A DNA stretch of 11,751 nucleotides from Streptococcaceae bacterium. Lineage in GTDB: Bacteria > Bacillota > Bacilli > Lactobacillales > Streptococcaceae. Location: positions 1 to 11,751 of the forward strand of contig JAISYB010000177.1 of assembly GCA_031270215.1 (NCBI GenBank), given 5' to 3'. Positions 1-6,523 of the stretch are shown in pieces. A program made the translations under genes and the position numbers. Within the stretch, counting starts at the first letter, position 1; each line of letters starts with the position of its first letter. The notes under the pieces were generated by a model, which worked only from the letters and a program-made list of their open reading frames with translations, did no database searches and had not been told where the DNA came from.

Positions 1-244
1 AGCCTTTGCCAACACGAGTTGCTAAATCATAAAGTCCGTTACTTCTTGAGATACCAATAGCGACAACGCCTAGAAATGGTAAACCGATACCAGTAGCTAA
101 GAAGCCTAGATTTGCCAAAATGATATTTGCACCAGCAGCCTGTCCCATATGAATCGGAAAAATCAGATTACCTGCACCGAAAAATAAGCCAAAGAGCATT
201 GAGCCGATAAATAAATAATCCTTAAATAATAACTTTTTTTCCAT
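1..244 (-). CDS. brnQ: Branched-chain amino acid transport system carrier protein, N-terminal part (runs off the window)
   Basis: The minus strand encodes 81 codons of a membrane protein, starting with ATG at 244 and reading MEKKLLFKDYLFIGSMLFG. It continues with LFFGAGNLIFPIHMGQAAG, a motif typical of the start of LIVCS/BrnQ sodium- or proton-coupled carriers for leucine, isoleucine and valine. Two hydrophobic stretches (about residues 10-30 and 41-62) fit the first two membrane helices of the usual 12. A GAGG ribosome binding site lies 8 bases before the start. The rest of the gene is outside the window, so intactness cannot be judged. It is divergent from the ebsA-like gene and has its own promoter. 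Identification rests on recalled family motifs; the exact substrate is inferred. Confidence 0.9.
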   Translation of the reverse strand, partial: MEKKLLFKDYLFIGSMLFGLFFGAGNLIFPIHMGQAAGANIILANLGFLATGIGLPFLGVVAIGISRSNGLYDLATRVGKG

Positions 245-279
245 TATAAGTACCTCAAATGATTAATATTTTAAGATTT

Positions 280-294
280 AAACGTCTGAAACTT
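280..294 (-). promoter_or_regulatory. Possible CodY box at the brnQ transcription start
   Basis: The minus-strand sequence AAGTTTCAGACGTTT matches the lactococcal CodY box AATTTTCWGAAAATT at 11 of 15 positions; the left half is good and the right half poor. It sits just after the -10 element, over the expected start of transcription, where a repressor would act. CodY control of branched-chain amino acid uptake is known in related bacteria. With four mismatches in AT-rich DNA this is suggestive only. Confidence 0.35.
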
Positions 295-298
295 TTAC

Positions 299-327
299 AT
301 TATAGCTGAATTCAACTAAGGTGTAAA
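299..327 (-). promoter_or_regulatory. Promoter of brnQ
   Basis: On the minus strand, TTTACA (327-322) and TATAAT (304-299) are separated by exactly 17 bases. This is a near-perfect sigma-A promoter. The expected transcript start is near 291, giving a leader of about 48 bases before brnQ. Confidence 0.8.
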
Positions 328-504
328 TAGTGTCGAATGAATAGAAAGCTAAATTTCTTTAAAAATCAGTCCTCGCTTTAATTTTTTCGGCTGAATGGGT
401 ATACTAGTATAAGGAAGCCGGAACAGTTGCGACATTTCTGTTTCAAACACTAAAGCGAGTTGGGTTTGCGACTTATCTCAGACCCTTATACAAGGAGTAT
501 TGTA

Positions 505-972
505 ATGATTAAAATTTTAGGTAAAATTCGTTATCATTGGCAGCCGGAGCTATCGGTTAGTATTATTTATTGGAGCATGACCTTCTCATTGATTTTTCTA
601 TCAATGATTTTAACGCTGGAGAATACGCGCATTTATTCATCAACATTTATTATCTTTGGACTATTCTTAGTTTTAGTCGGCTTGGGCTTTCATCGTTATT
701 TCCTGATTACAGATAAAGGGGAACTTAGGATTATGACGATTAATCCGTCTAATCGGATTACCGTTAAGCTCTCGGAGATTGAAAAAATTCAGGTTGGGAA
801 AAAGGGGATTATTTTATTTATCCCAAACTATCCTAAGGGAAAAATCTTTTACATGCGCAAATGGCATCGTGAGCCATTTATCGAAGCGTTGCAGAACCTA
901 GAGGATTATACAATCCCAATTCAGAGAATTACCGGCTTTAGTCATTATTGGGAACGTAATGGTAAGGCGTAA
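505..972 (+). CDS. ebsA: EbsA family membrane protein
   Basis: A 155-residue protein beginning MIKILGKIRYHWQPELS, which I recognise as the conserved N-terminus of the streptococcal/enterococcal EbsA family. Two membrane segments lie at about residues 17-37 and 45-66, followed by a soluble domain of about 85 residues rich in beta-type sequence (HRYFLITDKGELRI, then FYMRKW at 115-120). The ATG at 505 is chosen because AAGGAG (492-497) lies 7 bases before it and the family starts there. An in-frame TTG at 460 would add 15 residues but lacks a good ribosome binding site. EbsA was named from an enterococcal locus linked to aggregation-substance/pheromone-response genes and is sometimes labelled pore-forming; its biochemical role is not established. 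A weak -10 (TATACT, 400-405) may serve it, with no clear -35. It appears monocistronic, ending at the terminator near 1261. Confidence 0.8.
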   Translation: MIKILGKIRYHWQPELSVSIIYWSMTFSLIFLSMILTLENTRIYSSTFIIFGLFLVLVGLGFHRYFLITDKGELRIMTINPSNRITVKLSEIEKIQVGKKGIILFIPNYPKGKIFYMRKWHREPFIEALQNLEDYTIPIQRITGFSHYWERNGKA

Positions 973-1054
973 AAGGTAATAGGCGATGTAGGAATTCCTC
1001 GGCATGATTGCTGATTGCAATTCACTTGCTTTGCGCTAATTGTCGAAGTTGTGG

Positions 1055-1136
1055 CTGCCAATTTTTGAGAAATCACAGTTCACACTCGCAGTAATTGGGA
1101 ATTACTGGCATTTACTCGCAATATTTAGAAATTTAC
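1055..1136 (-). repeat. Cluster of three degenerate hairpin repeat units (family A, minus orientation)
   Basis: Read on the minus strand there are three adjoining units: 1136-1115 (22 bases), 1114-1085 (30) and 1084-1055 (30). Each has a short dyad around a pyrimidine-rich centre and ends in GCGAG or GGCAG. The middle unit contains a perfect 8-bp stem with a 3-base loop (CAGTAATT at 1089-1096, AATTACTG at 1100-1107). The first unit contains TTTCTAAATATTGCGAGTA, which closely resembles TTTCTAAGAGTTGTTGAGTA in the cluster at 11331-11481; the third begins GTGAAC as do two units there. Weaker traces (GCCGAG on the minus strand, then a GGAATTCC palindrome) extend left to about 1008. Confidence 0.6.
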
Positions 1137-1141
1137 CTGTG

Positions 1142-1235
1142 ATACCCCTTGGTTTTTGCGGATACGGATAGTATCTGATTTTTCAGTCAATACCGCTTGG
1201 TTTTTATGGAATACGAACAATGACCTGTTCGGTCA
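1142..1235 (+). repeat. Two tandem copies of a 46-48-base repeat, each ending in a small hairpin
   Basis: Copy 1 (1142-1189) begins ATACCCCTTGGTTTTTGCGG and copy 2 (1190-1235) begins ATACCGCTTGGTTTTTATGG. Both continue with a GATACG or AATACG block and both end in GTCA. Near its end each has a short inverted repeat whose bases differ between copies: CTGA TTTT TCAG in copy 1 and TGACC TGTTC GGTCA in copy 2. Conservation of the pairing despite sequence change hints that the structure matters. A third start (ATACATGG) follows at 1236 but does not continue. Function unknown. Confidence 0.6.
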
Positions 1236-1260
1236 ATACATGGATTATGGATAATAATTT

Positions 1261-1291
1261 GAGGTTGAGAATGCGTTCACAGCCTCTTTTT
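1261..1291 (+). terminator. Intrinsic terminator downstream of ebsA
   Basis: Stem GAGGTTG (1261-1267) pairs with CAGCCTC (1280-1286), with one G-U pair. An A-A mismatch follows, then an inner GAA/TTC stem around the loop TGCG. TTTTT follows at 1287-1291. It faces the minus-strand terminator at 1302-1346. Confidence 0.7.
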
Positions 1292-1301
1292 GGTGGGAAA
1301 T

Positions 1302-1346
1302 AAAAAAGTGATAAGGAATTGGAAGTAATTTCCTAATCCTCATCAC
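1302..1346 (-). terminator. Intrinsic terminator of the permease operon
   Basis: On the minus strand GTGATGAGGA (1346-1337) pairs with TCCTTATCAC (1317-1308), with one G-U pair. After a short internal loop an inner GGAA/TTCC stem closes on a 5-base loop. Six T residues follow (1307-1302). It begins 12 bases after the stop codon of the TIGR03943-family gene. Confidence 0.85.
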
Positions 1347-1358
1347 AATGATAGAGTA

Positions 1359-2168
1359 TTAAAATGAGCGATAGACGTATTGATTTTTCGGTGTTCGGAT
1401 TTGTTTGAGCTCGTCAACCTCAATGGCTGGCAGATTACGCTTGAACGGCTTGTAATATTTGGTTTGGATTGTGCCTGTGACCTTTAACCATTCATTATTT
1501 GCAAAATGTGTCTGCGTATTAAATTGAGTCAAAAGACCAAAGACGCCAGAGTCAGCAATACAGTGGATAATTCCAAAGCGAAATAGGAAAACCTGATGGG
1601 ATGTATCCGTTGGGTCAAGATAGACAAAGCCGGTCATCTCAATTTTCTTCCCAGAAAATTCATTTGGGAAATCGTAAATTACCTCCATTGCTTCCATATA
1701 GTTGGCAGTGGTAACCTTAACGGTATCGCCTTTGAGATATTTTTTCTTAACCTTTTGCATCATTTGGCTGTAATCAGATTTGGTGAAGTAAAAGCTTGTG
1801 TCTGGTTGCAGATACTGAGTTTTGACTTGGTCATCTCCGGTAGACTCTTTGCTAAGTGGGAAATGAAATCCCTTAGCATCAACAATTGCCGAATCTAAGG
1901 AAACTGTTGGAAAGAAGATGCCGACAGCTAGCGGTATTGCCATGATAATAAGAGCGCTCCCTTTTTGAAAGCGAGTGGTTAAATGCGAATGTGTCTGGTT
2001 ATTTTTTGCCCAAAGAGTAAGCTGAACAATTGAAAGCACGAATGCTAAAATCATGCTCAGATATGCCAGATAGTTGTAATGGGTATTGATGTATTGGTCA
2101 AGCTTACCTGTAATTTGTAGATACATCATCAGCTCGAAATAGCCACTTAAAATTAAAAAACGAATCAT
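1359..2168 (-). CDS. TIGR03943-family (DUF1980, YcgQ-like) putative permease subunit
   Basis: A 269-residue protein. It has two or three N-terminal membrane segments (about residues 4-20, 33-53, 71-88), then a long extracytoplasmic or peripheral region. Family features I recognise are the start MIRFLILSGYFELMMYLQIT, a short His/Thr linker between helices (QTHSHLTT, 58-65), the VDAKGFHFP segment (96-104) and the C-terminal RFGIIHCIADSG block (197-208) with His202, Cys203 and Asp206. The C-terminal third looks OB-fold-like (GKKIEMTGFVY, EWLKVTGTI). ATG at 2168 is preceded by AAGGAG with a 6-base gap. It is the second gene of the operon, 65 bases after the permease, a pairing common in Firmicutes. 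Members are assumed to work with the adjacent permease, probably in metal or metalloid handling; substrate and direction are not established. Confidence 0.85.
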   Translation of the reverse strand: MIRFLILSGYFELMMYLQITGKLDQYINTHYNYLAYLSMILAFVLSIVQLTLWAKNNQTHSHLTTRFQKGSALIIMAIPLAVGIFFPTVSLDSAIVDAKGFHFPLSKESTGDDQVKTQYLQPDTSFYFTKSDYSQMMQKVKKKYLKGDTVKVTTANYMEAMEVIYDFPNEFSGKKIEMTGFVYLDPTDTSHQVFLFRFGIIHCIADSGVFGLLTQFNTQTHFANNEWLKVTGTIQTKYYKPFKRNLPAIEVDELKQIRTPKNQYVYRSF

Positions 2169-2233
2169 TATATTCTCCTTAGGGTTTTACTTAAAAAGTC
2201 GCAGTGTCAGTTGCAGATTTCATCTAGTGCGAG

Positions 2234-3133
2234 CTAGCCGATGAAAAGGGCAAAAATAGTTGTTAAAACCAGCGTGGCACCGACAAATTGCAGCGTAAAT
2301 TTTCTCTTAAAGAAACGGTTCATCATCAAAATGTTTTTGATGTCAACCATTGGACCAAAGATGAGAAAAGCAACGATTGGTGCTGTGCCAAAAAGGCTAA
2401 GGAGTGACGAACCAATAAATGCATCGGCTTCTGAACACAGCGAGAGGACGAATGCAAATAGAAGTAGTACTAATATTGCTGATAATTTATTGGTCGCAAG
2501 TGTTGAGATGAAACGTGTCGGTATGTAAACCTGCATTAAGCTGGCAAGCAGTGCGCCGAAGATGAGAAATCTACCAGTGTCGAAGAATTCATCAACGGCA
2601 TGAACCAAGCTCTCCCAAAGCTTTTTACTAAATTTGAGCTGAGATACGTGATGATGAACGTGATTATCTGGCAACTCCTCAAGCTGTTTTAAGATAGTTT
2701 TAGAATGAAAGAACGCTAGATATGTACAGAAAATCAAGCTGACAAATAATGCACCGGAAATTCTAAGTAATGCAAATTTTAGGCTATTACCAAAAGCGAT
2801 ATAGGTCGAAAAGACGACTACAGGGTTAATGATTGGTGCCGTCATTAAAAAAGCAATCGCTGTTTGATTAGGGACTTTTTTCTCAAGCAGTCGATGAACA
2901 ATTGGAACAATGCCACATTCACAGCTTGGAAAAAATAAACCAAGAATGCAGCCGAAAAGGACGGATAGAAATTTATTTTTAGGGACAATTCGCCGAACCT
3001 TTTCAGGTGTTAAAAAGATTTGTAAGAAACCGGAAATCAGACAGCCGAACAAGACAAATGGCAATGCCTCGATAATGATTGAAGTGAAAATCGCCCCACA
3101 TTGTAGGACTTTATCGGGTAACGAACTTAACAT
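2234..3133 (-). CDS. UPF0718/DUF318-type (YraQ/YcgR/ArsP-like) permease
   Basis: A 299-residue polytopic membrane protein in the usual two-repeat arrangement: about four helices in residues 12-140, a hydrophilic loop at about 143-175, then about four helices from 187 to the end. Diagnostic motifs are FPSCECGIVP (68-77), TAPIINPVV (98-106), SLCSEADAFIGSS (231-243) and GPMVDIKN (260-267). ArsP-type members export methylated arsenicals, but most of the family has no known substrate. The loop between halves has a His cluster, DNHVHHHV (156-163), which together with Cys71, Cys73 and Cys233 suggests binding of a soft or transition metal; that is inference. ATG at 3133 has AAGGAG (3144-3139) 5 bases upstream. 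It is first in the operon, with the TIGR03943-family partner behind it. Confidence 0.88.
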   Translation of the reverse strand: MLSSLPDKVLQCGAIFTSIIIEALPFVLFGCLISGFLQIFLTPEKVRRIVPKNKFLSVLFGCILGLFFPSCECGIVPIVHRLLEKKVPNQTAIAFLMTAPIINPVVVFSTYIAFGNSLKFALLRISGALFVSLIFCTYLAFFHSKTILKQLEELPDNHVHHHVSQLKFSKKLWESLVHAVDEFFDTGRFLIFGALLASLMQVYIPTRFISTLATNKLSAILVLLLFAFVLSLCSEADAFIGSSLLSLFGTAPIVAFLIFGPMVDIKNILMMNRFFKRKFTLQFVGATLVLTTIFALFIG

Positions 3134-3143
3134 AAAAACTCCT

Positions 3144-3157
3144 TATTAAGCTTAATA
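3144..3157. promoter_or_regulatory. 14-bp perfect palindrome touching the permease ribosome binding site
   Basis: TATTAAG/CTTAATA is fully self-complementary and overlaps the first base of the AAGGAG ribosome binding site on the minus strand. It could be an operator. In RNA only part of it could pair because there is no loop. It may also be chance in AT-rich DNA. Confidence 0.35.
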
Positions 3158-3183
3158 GCGTATTTGTGAATATTTCAGTAAAT

Positions 3184-3196
3184 CTTGTTAATCAAG
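3184..3196 (-). promoter_or_regulatory. Possible operator: interrupted dyad in the permease leader
   Basis: CTTG ATTAA CAAG on the minus strand is a 4+4 inverted repeat about 15-27 bases after the predicted transcript start. Overlapping it is TTAACAAG, which matches the left part of the AdcR/ZitR zinc box (TTAACNRGTTAA); the right half (ATTT) does not match. The regulator therefore cannot be named. Confidence 0.25.
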
Positions 3197-3218
3197 TTCT
3201 TTATTTTAATCAAACTCT

Positions 3219-3227
3219 ATTTTAGCA
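3219..3227 (-). promoter_or_regulatory. Probable extended -10 promoter of the permease operon
   Basis: On the minus strand the sequence TGCTAAAAT (3227-3219) fits TGnTAnAAT. No good -35 is present 17 bases upstream. The predicted start is near 3211, giving a leader of about 78 bases that contains two dyads (3184-3196 and 3144-3157). Confidence 0.5.
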
Positions 3228-3294
3228 TAAACTCTTTTTCAAGAAAATCAAGGAGAAGGTGACAGCTGTGTGGCTTATCATGCTATGCTAGTGC

Positions 3295-3308
3295 AAACAG
3301 CGCTGTTT
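3295..3308. promoter_or_regulatory. 14-bp perfect palindrome upstream of obg
   Basis: AAACAGC/GCTGTTT is a perfect palindrome ending 3-5 bases before a candidate -10 for obg (TATATA at 3312-3317, with TG at 3309-3310, or TATACT at 3314-3319). A protein bound here would cover the -35/-10 spacer. There is no recognisable -35, so if the promoter is real it depends on the extended -10 or an activator. The palindrome does not match any operator I know. Confidence 0.35.
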
Positions 3309-3395
3309 TGGTATATACTTAGTAAGTGTGTTTTGTTCAAGAGGAAAACTAGATAAAGTATTAATATTAGATAGAGGAAAAGTGAGGAGATAGAG

Positions 3396-4709
3396 ATGTC
3401 AATGTTTTTAGATACGGCAATAATTGAAGTGAAAGCTGGAAAAGGTGGCGACGGTATGGTTGCCTTTCGACGTGAGAAATATGTACCAGATGGCGGACCA
3501 GCCGGTGGCGACGGTGGTCGTGGCGGTAGTGTCGTTTTAAGAGTGGACGAGGGTTTGCGGACATTGATGGATTTTCGATTTAGGCGCCATTTCAAAGCAA
3601 AGCCGGGTGAAAATGGTATGAGCAAGGGTATGCACGGTCGTGGGTCAGAGGATTTAATCATTCCGGTACCACAAGGAACAACCATCAAGGACGCACTGAC
3701 AGGGAAGGTCTTGGGAGATTTGATTGATCAAGGTCAGGAACTAGTCATTGCTAAGGGTGGTCGTGGCGGTCGTGGAAATACGCGCTTTGCCAGCCCTAAA
3801 AATCCTGCACCGGAAATCGCTGAAAATGGCGAGCCGGGGGACGAAAGAAAGATAGAGCTAGAGTTAAAGGTCTTGGCAGATGTCGGTTTAGTTGGCTTTC
3901 CGTCAGTTGGTAAATCAACCTTACTCAGTGTGATTTCGGCTGCTAGGCCAAAGATTGCAGCATATCATTTCACAACACTTGTTCCAAATCTTGGCATGGT
4001 ACATTTGCCAGATGCTAGAAGCTATGTTGTTGCTGATTTACCGGGATTGATTGAGGGGGCGTCAAGTGGTGTTGGGCTTGGGACGCAGTTTTTAAAGCAT
4101 ATCGAAAGAACACGTGTTATTTTGCATGTGATTGATATGAGTGCTGCAGATGGACGGGATCCGTTTCTTGATTACCAAATTATTAATCAAGAGCTGGCGC
4201 AGCATAATTTACGTCTTTTAGAACGTCCACAGATTATTGTTGCTAATAAAATGGACATGCCGACTTCACAGGAGAATTTAGCTGAGTTTAAAGAGAAGCT
4301 GTTTGCCGATTTAGATGAATTTGCGGATCAGCCAAAAATATTTGAAATTTCAGCATTGACCAAGCAAGGTTTGCAAGCTCTTTTGTCAGCAACAGCCGAC
4401 TTACTTGAAATCACGCCTGAGTTTCCATTGTACGGAGAAGATGAGCTTGAAGAAGATGAGGTCTATTACGGTTTCAATGATGCCGATAGAGGTTTTGAGA
4501 TTGACCGAAACCCAGATGCATCATGGGAATTAAGTGGCGAAAAATTAGAGAAATTATTTAAAATGACGAATTTTGACCATGATGAAACGATTATGCGCTT
4601 TGCTCGCCAGCTGCGTTCAATGGGCATTGATGAGGCTTTACGTCTTAGAGGTGCAAAGGACGGTGACTTGGTTCATATCGGAGATTTTACCTTCGAGTTT
4701 GTGGATTAA
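3396..4709 (+). CDS. obgE: GTPase Obg (ribosome-associated, Obg/CgtA family)
   Basis: A 437-residue protein of normal length with all three domains. The glycine-rich Obg fold covers about 1-160 (KAGKGGDGMVAFRREKYVP and repeated GGRGG turns). The G domain runs from about 161 to 335: G1 GFPSVGKST at 167-175, switch TTLVPN at 193-198, G3 DLPGLIEGA at 214-222, G4 NKMD at 284-287, G5 SAL at 319-321. The OCT domain fills about 360-437. Obg binds GTP/GDP and (p)ppGpp in the family, associates with the 50S subunit and is needed for growth and stress responses. AGGAG (3385-3389) precedes the ATG by 6 bases; an alternative ATG two codons later is less well placed. rnz follows after 40 bases with no terminator, so co-transcription is likely. 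The upstream region is divergent from the permease operon. Confidence 0.97.
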   Translation: MSMFLDTAIIEVKAGKGGDGMVAFRREKYVPDGGPAGGDGGRGGSVVLRVDEGLRTLMDFRFRRHFKAKPGENGMSKGMHGRGSEDLIIPVPQGTTIKDALTGKVLGDLIDQGQELVIAKGGRGGRGNTRFASPKNPAPEIAENGEPGDERKIELELKVLADVGLVGFPSVGKSTLLSVISAARPKIAAYHFTTLVPNLGMVHLPDARSYVVADLPGLIEGASSGVGLGTQFLKHIERTRVILHVIDMSAADGRDPFLDYQIINQELAQHNLRLLERPQIIVANKMDMPTSQENLAEFKEKLFADLDEFADQPKIFEISALTKQGLQALLSATADLLEITPEFPLYGEDELEEDEVYYGFNDADRGFEIDRNPDASWELSGEKLEKLFKMTNFDHDETIMRFARQLRSMGIDEALRLRGAKDGDLVHIGDFTFEFVD

Positions 4710-4749
4710 GATTAATTGTCAAGTAGTAAAGTACGTAAGGAGTTTATTG

Positions 4750-5673
4750 ATGGAAATCCAATTTTTAGGAACAGGTGCAGGGATGCCTGCTAGACACCGC
4801 AATGTATCAAGCCTAGTTCTTAAGTTATTGCAGGAAAGAAATGAAGCTTGGCTTTTTGATTGTGGTGAGGCGGCACAAATTCAGATATTACATACAACGA
4901 TTAAACCAAGAAAGATTAATAAAATCTTTATCACGCATTTGCATGGGGATCATATCTTTGGTTTGCCGGGTTTTTTAAGCTCACGAACCTTTCAGGCAAG
5001 CGAGGTGCAAACGCCACTTGATTTATATGGACCAGTTGGCATTAAAACATTTGTTGAATCAGCGCTAAAGCTCTCTCAAACACGTCTAGGATACCCGATT
5101 CATTTTCATGAACTATCAAAAGACGGCTTGGTATTTGAGGATTCGACCTTTAAGGTTGAAGCGGCTAAGCTTGAGCATGGGATAGTCTGCTTTGGTTTTC
5201 GAGTGACGGAAAAGGATAAAATCGGCGAACTTCAGGTTGAAAAACTCAAGGCATTAGGAGTACCAAGCGGACCAATCTATGGAAAAATCAAAGCCGGACA
5301 ACCCTTAGAGATAAATGGTGTCAGCTATCCTGCCAGTGACTTTATCGGTGAAGTCAAGTTGGGAAAGGTTGTTACTATTTTAGGAGATACAAGAAAAAGT
5401 GTGCGTAGCGTTCGCTTGGCAGAAGGCTCAGATGTCCTCGTCCATGAGGCAACCTACGATAAAGCCAATCAAGGCGTTGCTCACCAACACTTTCACTCAA
5501 CCAGCATTGATGCGGCTAAGGTGGCGCGTGAGGCTAAGGTTGGGCAGCTATTGATGAATCACATTAGCGCAAGATTTACGATCAAGGGAATGTATGAGTT
5601 AGCACGTGAAGCACAGGAGCTATTTGCAGCAAGTAAAGTGGTGCGGGACTTGGAAGAATTTAAGATAGAATAG
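4750..5673 (+). CDS. rnz: Ribonuclease Z (tRNA 3' endonuclease)
   Basis: A 307-residue metallo-beta-lactamase-fold enzyme, the usual length for bacterial RNase Z, which removes the 3' trailer of tRNA precursors, especially those lacking an encoded CCA. Zinc ligands are visible: HLHGDH at 63-68 (His63, His65, Asp67, His68), His143 in LEHG, Asp213 in ILGDTR and His271 in NHISARF. The HEATY motif (232-236) and the HFHST segment (247-251) are present. The exosite arm lies at about residues 150-205, with GVPSGPIYGKIKAG at 170-183. The open frame extends upstream into obg, but ATG 4750 is the real start: AAGGAG (4737-4742) precedes it by 7 bases and MEIQFLGTGAG is the family N-terminus. It lies between obg and the SDR gene, 8 bases before the latter. 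Confidence 0.97.
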   Translation: MEIQFLGTGAGMPARHRNVSSLVLKLLQERNEAWLFDCGEAAQIQILHTTIKPRKINKIFITHLHGDHIFGLPGFLSSRTFQASEVQTPLDLYGPVGIKTFVESALKLSQTRLGYPIHFHELSKDGLVFEDSTFKVEAAKLEHGIVCFGFRVTEKDKIGELQVEKLKALGVPSGPIYGKIKAGQPLEINGVSYPASDFIGEVKLGKVVTILGDTRKSVRSVRLAEGSDVLVHEATYDKANQGVAHQHFHSTSIDAAKVAREAKVGQLLMNHISARFTIKGMYELAREAQELFAASKVVRDLEEFKIE

Positions 5674-5681
5674 GGGCAACA

Positions 5682-6455
5682 ATGAGAAAAGAAGTGGCAC
5701 TGATTACCGGCGCATCTAGTGGGCTTGGTGCAGAGCTTGTGCGCCAGCTTGTAGGCTTTAAAACGATTATCCTCGTTTCTCGTAATCAAGCGAAGCTAGA
5801 GGCTGCGGCAGATCAGCTGGATAAGGATATTGAAGCTGTGATTTACCCTTGTGATTTAAGCCAAAAGGCAGAGATTAAAGAGTTAGCTGCTTTTGTTCAG
5901 GCAAGATATACTCGGGTAGATTTACTGATTAATAATGCAGGATTTGGGGAATTTAAATCCCTAGGTGATTTTGAACTTTCAGAAATTGAGCAGATGTTTA
6001 AGGTTAATGTCTTAGGACTTATTTATCTTACTCGTCTGCTGGCAACGCAGATGATACAACATCAAAGCGGACATATCATCAATATCGCTTCGATGGCAGG
6101 TAAGATTGCCTCAAGTAAGTCAACGATTTATTCGGCAACCAAGTATGCTGTCCTAGGCTTTTCAAATGCGCTAAGATTGGAATTACAGCCGTTTGGCGTC
6201 TTTGTAACAACGGTCAATCCAGGACCAATCAATACGCCATTCTTTCAATCCACACCCGAAAGTAAAGCTTATTTAAAGCGAGTTGCTGCCTTTACCCTAG
6301 AGCCTGAATATGTTGCAAGCAAAATCATTGCTGCGATTGGCAAAAACAAACGTGAAATCAATCTGCCACATTATCTGGAAAGCGTTACGCGACTTTATAC
6401 GCTCATGCCAAAGCTTGGCGATTATCTAGCATTGAAAATGTTTGATTTTAAATAA
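5682..6455 (+). CDS. SDR family NAD(P)-dependent oxidoreductase
   Basis: A 257-residue classical short-chain dehydrogenase/reductase. Visible are the cofactor motif TGASSGLG (9-16), NNAG (84-87), Asn109 in KVN, catalytic Ser137 with Tyr150 and Lys154 (YSATK), and the PGPINT loop (180-185). Arg34 after the second beta strand (LVSRN) suggests NADP(H) preference. A basic, slightly hydrophobic C-terminal tail (about 225-257) resembles DltE/YqjQ-like SDRs. Substrate unknown. The ribosome binding site AGGGG (5672-5676) overlaps the rnz stop codon, so the two genes are almost certainly on one message. The rnz-SDR-recJ order recurs in streptococci, as I recall, but no functional link to RNA processing is known. 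No terminator is obvious after it. Confidence 0.92.
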   Translation: MRKEVALITGASSGLGAELVRQLVGFKTIILVSRNQAKLEAAADQLDKDIEAVIYPCDLSQKAEIKELAAFVQARYTRVDLLINNAGFGEFKSLGDFELSEIEQMFKVNVLGLIYLTRLLATQMIQHQSGHIINIASMAGKIASSKSTIYSATKYAVLGFSNALRLELQPFGVFVTTVNPGPINTPFFQSTPESKAYLKRVAAFTLEPEYVASKIIAAIGKNKREINLPHYLESVTRLYTLMPKLGDYLALKMFDFK

Positions 6456-6523
6456 GGTGTGTCAATTGCACTTAATGAGTAAATGGTTTGCTGAAAATAG
6501 ACAAGCTCTTTCTAGGGAATTTT

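Larger units (their letters stand above)
973..1358. other. Noncoding region between two convergent genes, rich in short hairpin repeats
   Basis: No credible gene is present on either strand. From left to right it holds a cluster of degenerate hairpin repeat units (1055-1136), two copies of a different repeat of about 47 bases (1142-1235), a plus-strand terminator (1261-1291) and a minus-strand terminator (1302-1346). If the plus-strand terminator ends the ebsA transcript, all the repeats lie in an ebsA 3' untranslated region of about 290 bases. Confidence 0.75.

Noticed and set aside
1596..1898. 100-codon plus-strand open frame inside the TIGR03943-family gene
   Set aside because: It is antisense to a well-supported gene, lacks a ribosome binding site and resembles no family.
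3278..3688. 136-codon minus-strand open frame over the obg start
   Set aside because: It is antisense to the Gly-rich Obg coding region; its Pro/Arg-rich stretch is the reverse reading of GGC/GGT codons, and it also covers the obg leader.
4573..4749. Longer rnz start overlapping the end of obg
   Set aside because: The extra 59 residues are the shifted reading of the Obg C-terminus. The ribosome binding site and family N-terminus place the start at 4750.
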